Below are positions 48,036 to 61,384 of a DNA stretch of 64,000 nucleotides, piece by piece (the first letter of the stretch is position 1; each line of letters starts with the position of its first letter). Under the pieces are notes generated by a model. It was given only the letters and a program-made list of their open reading frames with translations. It was not told the DNA's origin and did no database searches. A program made the translations under genes and the position numbers. Origin of the DNA: Micropterus salmoides (Eukaryota; Chordata; Actinopteri; Centrarchiformes; Centrarchidae); assembly GCF_014851395.1 (NCBI RefSeq), contig NW_024043372.1, forward strand, positions 8,569,490 through 8,633,489, in the 5' to 3' direction.

Positions 48036-50940
48036 ATCTGACTGCTCATGTTTCTTTTTCCTATCAGACTTATTGTAGTGATGGAACTGTGCTCCCGCAT
48101 CTTTATTAATATTATTGATAAGAAAAACTACACAAAACTACAAAATAAGACCCATGTTGTGACTCTTCTGGTGTCCAACACACACACTTGCATTAGCATT
48201 AATGGCCTTCCACAAAGTATTTTATTTTTCTATACAGCAGCTGGAGCTGTAGCAGTTTTCATCTAGCTGTACATTTGGAGAGTTCGTATGCACAGCACGT
48301 ACCTGGTGGCAGCGTCACAGAGAAGGCATCCTGTCAAGCAAACATGACAGGCCATGACAGTCACTGCTGGGGCTGATGAATAGTTTATTACCTACCTGCT
48401 GTCAAACATCAAATATCCATCTGCTCTTTCACCCACAACCAACTTCAATTCATTTAAACAAGCTGGGTGTTTTTATGTATCTTAATAATTCAGGCTACAT
48501 GTTTGTTCTTTCATTATTCAAATTGTATCTTCCCTCTCCATCTCCTGTCTCTGATGGATGTTAACTTAATTCTACATTTGTCTGAAAGGTTTTCGGTTTT
48601 GACTATTTTTTTTTCCATTTACATATTTAAACATGTGATTCAGGTGATCAATTCCTGCTGCACCAGTTACTCACAGAGTGTGATAGCAGATTTTAAGTTT
48701 GGTCCCAGTCAAACAGTTTGATCAAATTTGGATTGCCTTTTAGATACCGGGCTCCAAAAAATATTCATGTTCCACTCCACCTGTAATGTTAAAACATTTT
48801 AGAAATCTATAGGTTACAACACAGACGTTGCTTCCATGTTATCTACATTCGTGTGGTTCTTATACTGGATGAAGTTCATAAATATGAATAAAAACATTCA
48901 AAAAGACACACATGTTTTGTTTGGAACCTTTTGTGAGTGTGAACCATAGATGTGAACGCTGTCCCCGTTTATATTGTGATGCTGTGCTTCCATCTTCTGG
49001 AGGACAGGAGAACAACACCTTCAAATTCGCTTTTGCCCAGTTTGGGTTTGTGATACAGGAATAAAGCTATTCAATATTTCAAGTATGTCTTAAAACAATA
49101 GTCAGGTGCCCATATGCACATTTAAACAGTTTCTGCTTGCTCCTGTTCATACTGGTCATTTAAAGACCTCCATAAGATGGTTCCCATGTGAGTGATGGGG
49201 GGAAAATCCAAAAATAAATACCACGTTTACCTGGCTGAAGTTAATATGAGGCTGCCTCTGTCAAAATTATACAAATTAAGGGAATATCTGCAGAATATCC
49301 TTTTTAGTATAAAATCCCTTATTTGTGTTAAATGCCCTCCACCTCAGCTCAGCAGGGGGAAACACACCCTTAAAAAAAAAAGAATACTTAGAGCAGGAAG
49401 AGCATTACAATTAATTGCATTTCATCTCTGTAAATAAAATAAAGCAAAACAACTCAAAACATGACCAGACATGGACAGTCTTCACACCACTAAGGTTTTT
49501 GACTGGTAGTTGAATAACATAAGATGTCACCTACAGTTATGGCCAATGTCTCACAATTTTTCTGCCATTTCAAATAATTAAACCATCGAAAACGTAATGG
49601 AAAACAAGTAAAATGTTCTATTTGACTTTTTAGTCCTCAACTATGGAGAAAAACAAATGAGAGAACATATTGAGTCTACTGGGAAAAGTGCATGTTGTCA
49701 TCTCTTCAGTGGTTCAATAAAGTTTTCTCTTTCAAAAGCTATTTTGGGGTCATAGACTGAATGTGCAGAAAGAACTGCCCTTATATCAGTGTTAAACATG
49801 AACAAAGAGCCCTAACTGGCAAAACGATGGCTTTAATTAATGGCATTATATAAAAAGGCTTCTGACATAACATCATGAAACTGTTGAGCTACTCTCTGAC
49901 AGCAAATCCTCAATGTCGGTCCAATGTTATGAAGAGTCATGAAGCAGCCACTGGATGGAGACTTCACCTCACAATCCCATAACATCACTTTCACGTCTGA
50001 TTCATAGCAAACAAATTGATTCCTTTTTGTAAAAAAAAAAAAAATACAGCAATTTGAGAAAACAGCTGTGAGTCTATTCTATTCATTCATTTCATTTTTT
50101 TGTTTGTTTGTTTTTTTGTTTTTGTAATATGTTACAAAACACTGCGAAAATTGTTGTGTAAATCCAGGTTATGTAAAGTTAGCCAGAATCAGCTCGGCTA
50201 TGTAGTTCCGGTTTATGGGTGAAGGCTACCTTCAAAACAAGAGCACATGACTGACACTGGGACAAAGGGGAAATCCATAACATGAAAAATAAAAACATAC
50301 CACGCAAACTGTATATCATTCAAGATATTAATTTACCTAACTTGATTTAGTTTAACAGAGTAATAGTAACATTTGTGCCTTAAATTATCACAATTGTAAA
50401 AGGAAGGTAAAATTGTGGCTTATAGAAAACACTTTACTTTGAGTGATTGTATTGATCACAGTTTAGGTATTTATCATATTGGTTTGTTGGTAGAGTGACA
50501 CCTGGACCGAACTCTTATCTATACTGTCTTAGACTTTATATCAAGGACTATGGTGCAAACAAATCTTGGACTTTAGTGTGTTATCATGTTGTTTCTTCAG
50601 TATGACTCATTGTCTCATTTTCTATTATTTGGCTCATGTACATTCAATAAATTCTAGATATTTTTAACACATCTAATAACATTTTTAAGAAAATAACAAA
50701 GGGTTTTGCAGCTCAAGTGTCTAAATTAATATGTTAAATTCTACACATTTGTCACATTATCAAATACTTTAAGGTTTTACACTATTACAATTATTAGTAC
50801 CTCTAAACTTAAATGAATTAAATACCAGTGTTGAATTTAAAACTGAACAAGTAAAATTTAGAAACTATTATTCTAATCTGGTGAGCAACTCAGTACAATA
50901 GCCTTCACAATAGCCAAATTACTTACTTGCATTATACATG
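48036..50940. other. intergenic DNA upstream of cyc1
   Basis: A-T rich, with poly(A) at about 50030-50043 and (TTTG)n at about 50100. No supported exon or transposon end. Confidence 0.4.
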
Positions 50941-50941
50941 T

Positions 50942-51095
50942 AAATTTACATTTATTCATTTAGCTGACGCTTTTATCCAAAGCAACTTACAATTGCTATA
51001 TATGTCAGAGGTTGCACGCCTCTGGAGCATACTAGGGGTTAAGTGTCTTGCTCAAGGACACATTGGAGGATGGGTCACAGTGGGGGATTGAACAC
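50942..51095. repeat. dispersed fish repeat (TTATCCAAAGCAACTTACAA), copy 2
   Basis: CATTTAGCTGACGCTTTTAT and GGGGTTAAGTGTCTTGCTCA match the copy at 37311. It ends about 300 bp upstream of the cyc1 start codon. Confidence 0.7.
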
Positions 51096-51269
51096 CACCA
51101 GCAAATAATGCTAAACAAAATAAACGTAGCTTAGTTTCTAAATTTTATAATAAGTGTTGCAATGAGTGTACTTATATTCATTATGTGCACTATTGTTATG
51201 GTTTTTCATACAGACTAGATGTGATAGGGATAGTACTTCTGTTGGTTTTACTCTGACAGTTGTGACCGG

Positions 51270-51405
51270 GTGGTCCCGTGTACAATTCACTTCACACAGG
51301 CTTTTTATTTTGAAGGTTGAAACCGGAAGGATTCTGTGTGTGGCTCGACACTGGTCCGGGCAGGCAGCTCCTTTCAGCTGAGAGAACTGCAGAGAAGATG
51401 GCGGC
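51270..51405 (+). promoter_or_regulatory. cyc1: cyc1 core promoter region
   Basis: An ETS/GABP (NRF-2) site, CCGGAAG, lies at 51323-51329, 69 bp before the start codon. A YY1 motif, AAGATGGCGGC, spans the start codon (51395-51405). There is no TATA box. ETS plus YY1 is the usual arrangement for nuclear genes of oxidative phosphorylation. The transcription start must lie between the ETS site and the ATG, but cannot be fixed from sequence. Confidence 0.6.
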
Positions 51406-54400
51406 GCTACGAGTTGTGGCGTTATCGGGGAGCGGTAGGGCTCTCCTGAGCACGCCGAAAACTATCAAGACCCCGATGGTAGGTCGATAGCTCAAGTAAT
51501 ATATTTACCACTCATGGCAGAGTGTGTTTATAATCAGATCTAACAGTTTAATACAAAAGCGCTGCACCGAGCTACTGTTAGCCTGGCTGCTGTGAGCGGG
51601 GTGAGACAAGGTCACTCGTGTTCCCATACATTTTTAGGATGTCGCCAACGACTGTGGCAATAGCTCCTCGGATGTGTGTTCGTTCTTAATATATAGAGGT
51701 CGATATGATGTCAATAACTGTTGTAACACACGCAACATATGTCTAAAATCTGGTTAGCCATCGCTATGTGCAGCGAGCTTGCCGGTTAGCTTACTCATGA
51801 AACCAACCGGCAGGTGGACAGGTTCAGTAAAATTAAACTTCTTTCTTAGTTAACGGTACAGAGATATGAGTCTACACGCCGGAGTGTGTGAGCGTAGTGT
51901 TTGTTATTGTTTCAGTCCGTATATGAGTGACGTTGCGTTCATATTTTTCACAAACACCAGGGGATAAAGTAGGTGAGCTAATCAGCTTGCTAACGAGTTA
52001 GCATTTCAAGGACTGTAAGGACTTCCGGTGAAGAAAGCTCTTTTTAGCCCTGTACCCTTCATCTGTTAGCTTACTGTCCTGAGACGTGTATGTGTGTGTG
52101 GACCTTTTTATATACAGTCTATGGTGTGGACGCTTAATGGGATTGAGGGAAACAACATGAAGCTATGTAAACTTAATACATGATGTCCTTATGTCATTTT
52201 CCAAGTAGCATTGGTTGTGAACTTGTGGCCTGGTTTAGGTACAAATAGAAACTGGTCAGCATTGATTATGTAGACTCCTGTTTGTCTGAGCTTGTTGAGG
52301 TTGTTTAAATTTGAACAAAAACTCCATGTACATAGATCACAGCAAATTGTGTCTACTACAGAAAAGTGGCTGATGGTATCGAATTCTTGTAGGGCTTCAA
52401 TCAACTAAAGATCTTCCTAGTCAACTAGTAGTCGTTACTTCAAGCCATTAGTGGAGTAGTTGTGGCACGTGTATGATGTTAATTTTATTATTTAAATATA
52501 TGTTTTGGGTGCATCAGAAAATGGTTTGAGGTCGAGGGCTAAGAAGGAATGTTAAAGTAACACTGTGCTACATTACAGAGAAATAGAAACGAGTGTTGAA
52601 ACATTAAAATATGAATATTACAAGGGGCAGGAAGCGAGCCACCTCTCAATGACAAGCCAGAATGATTCTGAATGTGTCAGAACAGCAAGTCAGGAGACCA
52701 AACATTTTCTTAATTTATTTCAATACAGTAGACATCACGCAATTCTTCTTTTAACTTCACTAGAATGTATTCTCGGATTTAACAACACGATGGATGATGT
52801 GTAACATTACTTACAAATTAACTCACTCCTCCTCTGCTCGATGGCTCTCCTGTCCCAGCCTGAACCCCCTTTGTCTTCGCCGTCCCCGGAATCAAATTTA
52901 TGGTCTCAAACCAGATCGTCTGAACTGTCCTCCATCGGTCTTGGAGGCTGTGTTCAGTCTTGGTTCTTGATTACTGGGAGGCTGCTGAGCCCGGTTCCAA
53001 ACACCAACACCAACACTCCCCTGGTACTTGTAAGCTCCCAGTCCAGGCAGAGACAGCTAATAGGGCCACTAACTGAGCTAATCAGCTAATGGCAGAGCCT
53101 ACTTTTAGCAGCAGTGCTATGGAAGTAATATATCTTAATTCTTAATGCATCTTTCGTGTTACAAGAAAGGATTTCGAACCATCTTAATTTTGCAACACAG
53201 AAAACTCACAATAAGACCTTTATAAGATAGAATAAGATTATAACCTTTAAAAAGAGGTCTGAACATCAGGAGCTTTTTGTTTTCCAACTCTGAAACCAAC
53301 TATAGGTGCTTTCACACTACCTTATTTTCCGGGATTATTATGCTAATATGCCGGTTCACCGCGCTGGATGACGGGTTTGGAGCTGGAAAGGGGGGTCAGA
53401 TTTGATCCTCCTCTGAGACAGGAATTTTGGCACTTGGTAGTAACAGAGGCGGAGCGATGTCTGTGAAGATCCATGGAATAGGTGTGACATTTCAATGCTG
53501 TTGTGTTACAAGTCAGGATCTTTATTTTTTCACAGTCTAACCAGGAAAGCCGGTTGCGGGATTATGCCGCAATATTTTGTTCAGTATTGCCACTTTCACA
53601 CTGCCTTATTTTCCCAGATTATTACGCCAATATGCCGGCTCCCTGCGCTGTAAATCCGGTACGGAGCTAGAAAGGGGGTCAGATTTGATCATCCTCTGAG
53701 CCTACAATGTTAACAAAGCCGGAACGTTGTCTGTGTGTAAAGCCACAGAACAAGTGTGGCATTTCAACGGTCTAAGCCAGATCGCTACGTGAAGCACACA
53801 GAAATGCGGCATATTGGCGGACATTCTTCCTGCGTTTATTGCGGGATCTTTGTGTGACAGCAGTTTCTGTCCACACTAATGCAGAGGAACCAGATGTGCC
53901 TTGCACATGAAGAGTGCCACTTAAGGAGATCTCCTTATGTGGCCTTTGTAAGGTTTCCTTGCCTGTGGCTGCTCTGAAGTTGACAGATCACTGCACCCCT
54001 GACACTCTGGTTCCTGGGACTGCATAGATTCATCTGAAATCCAATGAAAACAATGGTAATATTTCCATTGTAATTCTAACTGTATGTACAGTATAAGTTG
54101 CTGATGGAAATAATCTGAAAGCCAATGTAAGTGGCTTGAGGATGGGGATTAATCAATCTTGCTCTCATATAAACATTTTAAAAAGTGTTCAGGTGGTATA
54201 CAAATACAGTGGCCCTTCCTGTGTATAAACAGTCTGTGGCATGAAAGACGCATCTGCTTTCCATGGTTTCACTTATGTTTTTTTTTTTTCACCATAAAAA
54301 TTGGACCAATTACTCCTTTAATGTCTCAGCAAGCCACAGGTAAGTTGCAGCTGGCTCACATTTCACAAATATGGGAAGCTTAGATTGGCTTCCAGATATA

Positions 54401-57400
54401 CTCCAGCTGGTCAAAGAGTTGGGGGGTGTGTGTGTGTGTGTGTGTGTGTGTAATGATATAGGGATGATGTCATGTGACGCCGACTGCCTGGTTACAGAAG
54501 CACTAGTGTAGGGCAGTTTCATAAGGACAACCTGCGTGCACACTAAAAGCAAGGGCATTATGATGAACTGCACTTTCTAATAAGAAAAACTGTGTCTGGA
54601 GGTAAATTATGACTTGACATGCGAATGTTGTTGGAGCAGCAATTAGAGATTCATGCTTTTCAGTCCTGAACATTACTGTTAAATTGATGGACACAGAGTT
54701 AAACATTTTTATAATACTAATAACAATCTTTTAACCTGTCATAAAATAAGCAGGTTGAAGATGTCACATCTTTGAAATCTTATATATACCAACCCAGATT
54801 CTAGAGTTTATCAAAGACTACAAGTCTACAAGATTAGGGCTGCTAACCTTTCAGTTATTAGTTTGTTTGTAAGTTTCAGAAAATGGTAAAATTGTGCATC
54901 AGTGTCCCAGAATCCAAGGTAATATTTTTAGATTACTGCTTGTTTAGTCCCTCCACTAACCCAGAATGGAAAAAAACAGCAAATACTAACATTTTGGTTG
55001 CTAAACAGTGAATTTGTGTCATTTTTGACACAAACAAATCAACTAATAGATTCACCAACTAATGGTTTCAGCCCTAATCTCATTCTTATAACAGAATGTT
55101 AATCGGATGTCTTATAATAATCACCTGTACATAGGGCTGGACAATAAAACAATAAGAATAATTTCCGCGATATAATTTTTTTTCAATAACAATATAATAA
55201 ATATTCAATAAATGTTTGATTTTATTCACTTCATACACGAAATAAGACTTAATTTTTTTTTATTAAGATGTTTATTGGTGTTTGTTGAGGAAAAAGGACT
55301 GGAAAAAGCTTGTACTTAATTTTACTCATGCATATTTGTTGACAAAGATTTTATAATTGTTTTGAATTTTCTACCTTAGATTTGTAAAGTGATCCACATC
55401 AGGTGTTGCCCATGAAGAAGAGTTTAAACCACAATTAACCTTCAGGTTTCTTCAACTTTCACTCAGGAGCAAAAATCTTCAAACTTGAAAGAAATAACGA
55501 TTTGATATTTATCGTGATAAATATCGATACGAAAACTTTTTATCGAGAACATTTTTGGCCATGTCGTCCAGCCCTACCTCTACATTATTGCACTGGTATA
55601 ATTTTAAGAAAGTAACTTACTAGTGTCTTGTTGTGCTCTTGTTCTCTGTAGGCCAACATGTCCTTTGGCAGCCTGCCACGGAGCAAGAAGGTTGCCTTGA
55701 CAACACTAGGTGTGGTCACAGCTGGTGGGGCGGGGCTCGCTCTGATGCTGCACCAGTCCGTTAAAGCCTCCGACCTGGAGCTTCACCCACCTCAATACCC
55801 CTGGAGCCACTCCGGACCTCTGTCTTCTTTAGACCACGCTAGGTGTGTGCACACACGCATTCTCCAGAGTCTGCAGTTATAATCACTGTGAGGAAATGAA
55901 AGTTAAACTAGTACTTCAAATGACAGAAGAAATTATTTCACTATTTTGTGACATTTAAAACTATGAAATTAGCTTGTATAGCCTTTCATTAACCTGATGG
56001 GCTGACAAGTTAGTTGCACAAAGGAAAAGATTTTACCCAAACAGACAAAAACAGCGCTCTCTTTTCATTTCACCTACATCAGAGTTTTCACTTCTGGAGT
56101 TGATGTTATACACATACCTGTCAATGTTTTGACAAAATTCCACTGATCTACAATGTGCTAGCAAAGGCAGGGAAGAAGAAGACTGCCAGCAGAGAAACAT
56201 TGCTGGGTTTAGCATACGTAAAACCTTAGCATAGCTAATGCAAGGAAATTTGTTGGAGCTCAAGGATATACACAGAGCAGTTTGGTGAGTAACACTGATT
56301 GTAAACATAACTTTTGTTTACAAGAAAGCTCCACTGGGCACCTTTTTAAAGTAGTGCGTTATCTTTGCAAGTGTTTTACTGGACATTTTTCACCCTAAGT
56401 GTCTCTCCATGCTTTCTTTATCTCTCACTTTCTCCGCCCATGCAGTATTCGTCGTGGTTACCAGGTATATAAGCAGGTGTGTTCAGCCTGCCACAGTATG
56501 GAGTACCTGGCATTCAGAAACCTGGTGGGAGTGTCGCACACAGAGGCAGAGGTTAAGACCATTGCTGAAGAGGTAATGATGTGTCTGTGTGAGCATAGGT
56601 GTGATAAGGAGTTAGTCAAATTGAGCATATAACACTGGTTTTGTATCTTACTTTATAAATATTTTAAAAGACAGTCATAGGTTTAATTTATTTTTAGAAT
56701 CAAACTGTTCTACCAACAGGTGATGACACCCGGCTGTATCTGGTGTTTATATTTTTAGGTTTTTGGCCATATTTTAAAGGTGTCTTGTGTGTTGTGTTCA
56801 GATTGAAGTAGTGGATGGTCCCGATGAGAGTGGAGAGATGTTCACCCGGCCAGGAAAGCTGTCGGACTACTTCCCAAAGCCTTATCCCAACCCTGAGGCA
56901 GCTCGTGCTGCCAACAACGGGGCCCTGCCTCCAGATCTCAGCTACATTGTCAATGCAAGGTAAATCCCGAATAACCTAAAACATATACAGTCTTCAAAGT
57001 CATGAAATTTGCATATTCTTGGTGTTCACTTGTTGTGTCCGCTTGCTTTCTTCAGACATGGAGGAGAGGACTACGTGTTCAGCCTGCTGACAGGATACTG
57101 TGAACCTCCAGCAGGAGTGTCGGTGAGAGAGGGACTGTACTACAACCCATACTTCCCTGGCCAGGCTATAGGCATGGCTCCGCCCATCTACAACGAGGTG
57201 CTGGAGTATGACGACGGTACGTAAAATGCAAAAAACAAAATCTGGACAGTTTAGTTTCTAGTTTGCCAAGATAGGCTGATCTTGTGATTGTAACGATAGT
57301 AGCAGGAGAGTTGTGAATATCGCTGTCTTGAGCTGGTGTGCTGGTTCTGAGACCATCTCGTACTCCTCTGCATGTTAGCTTCACAGCAGCAGCAACTGTA

Positions 57401-58889
57401 GCAACAGAATGCAAACCCTTAACTTAGCTAATGTTAGTCACATTTCTTGATGTGTCGATGTTCCCTTTATATCATTGTATTTGTCATGGTGTTGGATTTC
57501 TCCACCATCGCATACCCGACCGTTAAATGTTTAATATGGTGTTGATTAGCCAAAAACAGACTTATATAAACTTAGTTAATTAATATCAAATGCTAATTGT
57601 TTGTAAAAAATACTGTGATAGAAGATTTAACCATATTACCCCCACACACTGTGTCCAGGAGAGTGCATTACAGTTTGCTGTAGTAAAAATCGTTGTGCTG
57701 ATAGTTGTTGTATCTTTTGCCATAGGAACCCCTGCCACCATGAGCCAGGTTGCTAAAGACGTGTGTACTTTCTTGAGGTGGGCTGCCGAGCCGGAGCACG
57801 ACCAACGTAAACGCATGGGATTGAAGGTTTGTTTCTCTACAAAACCCCTTTTTCATTTGAAAAGAAGCCAGTGTTTTCAGATGTTTAATGACAACACAAT
57901 TAACCATGCAAGAAATATGCCCAAATTTAATATTGTCTAAAATGATTGAAATCAGTAAATATATTAAGAAATAAATTAAAAAATTTCATGTCTGATCAGA
58001 CATTTCATGCAAAAGAACAAGATGACTGATGTAGGCCTACTGAACATATTACTGAGAAACAAAAAAAAACGTTCTGAAAAACTGATTTCAGCGAACTGCT
58101 TGTGATTAAGTTACCATGTTTGGAATGCATTGGATTATCATTATCAGAGCATATAAACAACACAAGGTAATTTTACCTTGATCATCATAAAACGCATCAT
58201 TCTAACTCAACAGAAACAACCTAAAACTCTGCAAAACCATCTTTGTTTCACTGTTCCATCAATCACCAACTGTGGTTTGGTCAAAATAAACCCTTAATTC
58301 ACCACATTTAATATGTGAAAATATTCTTGCTCTACACTGTTTCCCTGCTGCCTCTCTGCCGTTTCTCAGCGTCTTGGTGCAACTGGGTTAGCTCGCTGAA
58401 TGAGTCTGTCGCTCTGATTGGCTAAATAAAATGACATCTCTCCCCAAAAAGCCAACAGGTGACCCGGTTCATGTCACTGTCTCCACCTTTGCGTCTCTGC
58501 TCTGCTAAGTTACACCAAAATGTTAAAGTACAGATTTAAAAAATGGTTATGTCTGAGCTTATCAATACTTTAGTCCTGTGGTCTTTTTAATGCCAGGTTT
58601 CAGTACACATCCCTACTTGCCTGATCATACAATTGCATGAGGCATTCCACTTGCCCAAACACAGAGGTTACTTGCCTCAGGCAGATGTCAATGTCGAGCC
58701 CTTCATACACAATGGAGCAAGTGGAAACGGGGTGTAAACATGGAGCTTGTTGTGACATTAATTCTCTTCTTCCTCTCTTTCCAGTTGCTGATGGGCTCGG
58801 CCATTATCGTCCCTCTGCTCTACTACATGAAGAGACACAGGTGGTCTGTATTGAAGAGCAGGAAGATCGCCTACAGGCCTCCCAAGTAA
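51398..58889 (+). CDS. cyc1: cytochrome c1, complex III heme protein (7 exons)
   Basis: Exons: 51398-51478, 55652-55842, 56446-56572, 56802-56959, 57056-57216, 57726-57826, 58785-58889. All junctions are AG/GT and the frame is continuous for 307 codons. Cytochrome c1 passes electrons from the Rieske iron-sulfur protein to cytochrome c in the inner mitochondrial membrane. Residues 1-66 form a bipartite presequence (basic MAALRVVALSG start, then hydrophobic LTTLGVVTAGGAGLALML); the mature protein probably begins SDLELHPPQYPW, leaving 241 residues, the size known for vertebrates. The heme-binding motif is CSACH (103-107), the likely axial Met is M226 in AIGMAPPIY, and a membrane anchor at about 274-288 is followed by the basic tail RHRWSVLKSRKIAYRPPK. 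Intron 1 is large (4.2 kb) and full of mobile elements; intron 4 is only 96 bp. Nothing suggests inactivation. Confidence 0.97.
52389..52460. repeat. hAT-like terminus in cyc1 intron 1
   Basis: TAGGGCTTCAATCAACTAAA followed by TAGTCAACTAGTAGTCGTTA resembles the GTCAACTAGT-type terminus of a fish hAT element. The other end is not visible. Confidence 0.4.
53309..53870. repeat. tandem duplication of a ~284-bp unit in cyc1 intron 1
   Basis: Copy A (53309-53592) and copy B (53593-53870) share, in order, CTTTCACACTRCCTTATTTT, ATTATTAYGCYAATATGCCG, GGGGTCAGATTTGATC and TCCTCTGAG, then GGCATTTCAA-like and GCGGGAT words near their ends. The copies are clearly diverged, so the duplication is old. The unit probably comes from a dispersed repeat. 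Confidence 0.75.
54427..54451. repeat. (TG)n tract in cyc1 intron 1
   Basis: Twenty-five bp of pure TG preceded by a G run. Confidence 0.9.
54835..55077. mobile_element. short hAT-like element in cyc1 intron 1
   Basis: It starts TTAGGGCTGCTAACC and ends TGGTTTCAGCCCTAA, giving inverted TTAGGGCTG ends around a 243-bp non-coding body. I see no matching 8-bp target duplication. Confidence 0.6.
55132..55576. mobile_element. hAT MITE with 8-bp target duplication in cyc1 intron 1
   Basis: The left end is TAGGGCTGGACAATAAAACA and the right end reverse-complemented TAGGGCTGGACGACATGGCC. The flanks CCTGTACA (55124-55131) and CCTCTACA (55577-55584) match at 7 of 8 positions. The 445-bp body is non-coding. 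It lies only 75 bp upstream of cyc1 exon 2. Confidence 0.85.
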
Positions 58890-59453
58890 ATGGAAACAAA
58901 CACACCCCTACCTGGGCTTAAACCTACCAGAGAGGGCTGCGTTCAATGACCCCACAACGCTCACCTCCCAATGATCATGTGGACACAGAACAACTGACTA
59001 ACACACACACGTCTTTCTAAGAGGGGGTGGAAAAATAAGAGTATAAATACTATGTTTATTCCTACAGAAAAATGCCTTTTTTTTAAGTTGTTGGCGTGGT
59101 AGAACTAATTGTGACAAATTTTCCGACACCTGGAATATTGTGGTGCGAGAGTTGTGGCGTTGTTGAACGCGCTTTCCACAAAGTTTTTTTTTTTTTCTTT
59201 TTTCTGCATCAAGTCATTGCTGATAGCAGTTCCCGTCTTGACATCTTGTATCAGACACTTTGTCACAATTGACTGATAAGTTGATTGATTGTCCATCTTT
59301 ATAAGATACTCATAAACAACAGGAGTGCTGAGAAATGGTTGCCCTCAAAGTTTGTAACATCTTGGGTGTTTGTTAATCCATCCTCCCCTGTCTTCTCCAC
59401 ACAGCCACTCAGTGGATCAAATGCAGCCTCTGAACCTCTGTTTTACTGTACAA

Positions 59454-59593
59454 AATAAATTATCTTAAAGGAAACTATTCTGTGTGGCAGTTTATTTTGT
59501 TTGAAGCAGAAGTAAACGACAACTTTTGTAATGCTGCTTATGTCTGACTTGTAGAATCTGCAACTACACTTTGTTTTGTAAATATTCAATAAA
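59454..59593 (+). terminator. cyc1: cyc1 poly(A) signals
   Basis: AATAAA occurs at 59454-59459 and again at 59588-59593, giving a 3' UTR of about 0.6-0.7 kb after the stop at 58887-58889. Either could be used. Confidence 0.6.
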
Positions 59594-59930
59594 GAGGTGA
59601 GTGAACAAACTTTCTTATGAGGCTTTAGTTTGTGGACCTCCAGAGGGGAACATCACAAATGTTTTTGTTTATGTTTATTTGACAGGGGCAAACACAATCT
59701 ATGTACAGTACCAGATATAGCTAAAAGTTTATTCCCATCTGCAGTCCCTGAGGCAATATATTACAATGAAAAAAATTAAATAAATCCCAACACATTTAAT
59801 AAAAAGCCGACCAAATCAAACCACATATAACAAGCTTAAAAACTGATCCAAACATACCAAACCTCCTAAAACAATAACTTACCATATAAAACACAACATC
59901 ACAATCCCAATGCAGAAATACACAAACCAT

Positions 59931-60445
59931 GCAGGAATGAGAGGTCTTCAGCTCTCAGCTCCTCCTCTGTGGCTCTGATTGTGTCTGAAAGAGCTGCTAT
60001 CTCTCTGCTAAGAGACTCAGTCTTTACCTTCATCACCCAACTCTTCTGCTGCTCTTCCTCCCTCACAGCAGTGATCCTGGCTTTCTTTCTCTCGTAGAAA
60101 CTGGCGAAGCTTCTTAAACTGCTCCTTTATCTGACTCTGTGTGTCGGGCCTGGACCTTAATGTGTTCTGCTGTTTGATCACAGTTTCCTTTAACTTGATC
60201 AAAGAGCTTCAGTTCCTCCTGTAAGGGTTTCAGGGATTTCTGGAGCTCCTCTCTGTGATCGTGTGCAGCTTCATAAATGGATCTGAATTTGAATCCAGTG
60301 TGTGTTTCTGAATGTAGACAGGCAAGAACACTGGCTGCTGAACCTCAGACACTGCTAAACTACTCCTCCTTTAGTACGATGGTCTCACACAGCTTCTGCA
60401 TTTGCAAACTGGACACTCCTGTATTTCACTCTTTTCAGATGTGTG
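59931..60445 (-). pseudogene. TRIM-family (TRIM35/A33-like) pseudogene fragment
   Basis: Read on the minus strand from about 60445: the end of a RING domain (EKSEIQECPVCKCRS), a large internal deletion, a worn B-box piece (ETHTGFKFRSIYEAAHDHRE), and a coiled coil (ELQKSLKPLQEELKLFDQV, then DQTAEHIKVQARHTES). A frameshift then changes to the frame that continues QIKEQFKKLRQFLREKES. A further frameshift leads into the remnant of ELKTSHS near 59940. The PRY/SPRY domain is absent. Frameshifts and deletions rule out a working protein. It is closely related to, but not a copy of, the plus-strand fragment at 31937-33079. It starts about 340 bp beyond the second cyc1 poly(A) signal. Confidence 0.8.
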
Positions 60446-61353
60446 ACCTCATCTCCCCTGAGCCAAGCCACCCTACAACAGAAACTCATTTTGTAACCAT
60501 GATCCTACTCTTTTGATTATATATTGCTACCTCTTCACCATGCACCAATTCACATTCCATCTTGTCCTCAAACGTTAATAAAACCCACAGGTACTTGAGC
60601 TCTGCAATTCAGACAGCGACCCAAAGTTTAGTATCCACACAGATTATCTATTCCAGAACAGGTTGCACTGCAGTTTATCAATATCAATGAAATTACATTT
60701 TATGAATGTATTTCTTACTACTTTGGCTTTATATGTATTTTAGTTTTTATAAATATATATGTTGATAGGGATGCAGTCACTCATCTGGTGTATTTTAAGA
60801 AATGGATGGGTTAAGAATAGACTCAACATGTTAATGAGTGAGCTTTACAGGTTTTGGTTGATATATTTTTGAACTCTGGAGAAAGCCAAGTTATCTGTTT
60901 TCACCTACTTCTACTTTTTACGCTAAGCTAAGCTAAACCAATCACCACCTTGCCACAACTTTGGACTTAACACACAGACATAAGATTGAAATATATACTG
61001 TACATAATATTCATTTTCCCATGTCACTCTCGGAAAGAAAGTGATTAAGTCTATTTCCTAAAATGTTTACATATTCCTTCAACTGCACCAATCACACTGC
61101 TGCTGAGTTGAACTGGCCTTCCTTTCTGCCTGTAGTCATCACGTCCTTACATCCATCCTGCCTTTCACTGAGGGATAAATAAACAAGTGTGCTGTTAGTT
61201 TAAAGCTGCTTCAGGCCTTCATTAGGAGCTAATCTGGTCCTGAAAAGGTTTTCCTCCCTGCTGCTCCAACCTGCATTCAGACACTACGAGCTTCATCTGC
61301 ATCACAACACACACAGATTAGGCTAATAGCATTACTGGATCACTATTATTGCC

Positions 61354-61384
<31 letters not shown>

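Noticed and set aside
57590..57940. 116-codon ORF around 57726 as a separate gene
   Set aside because: Its conserved part is exon 6 of cyc1; the rest is flanking intron.
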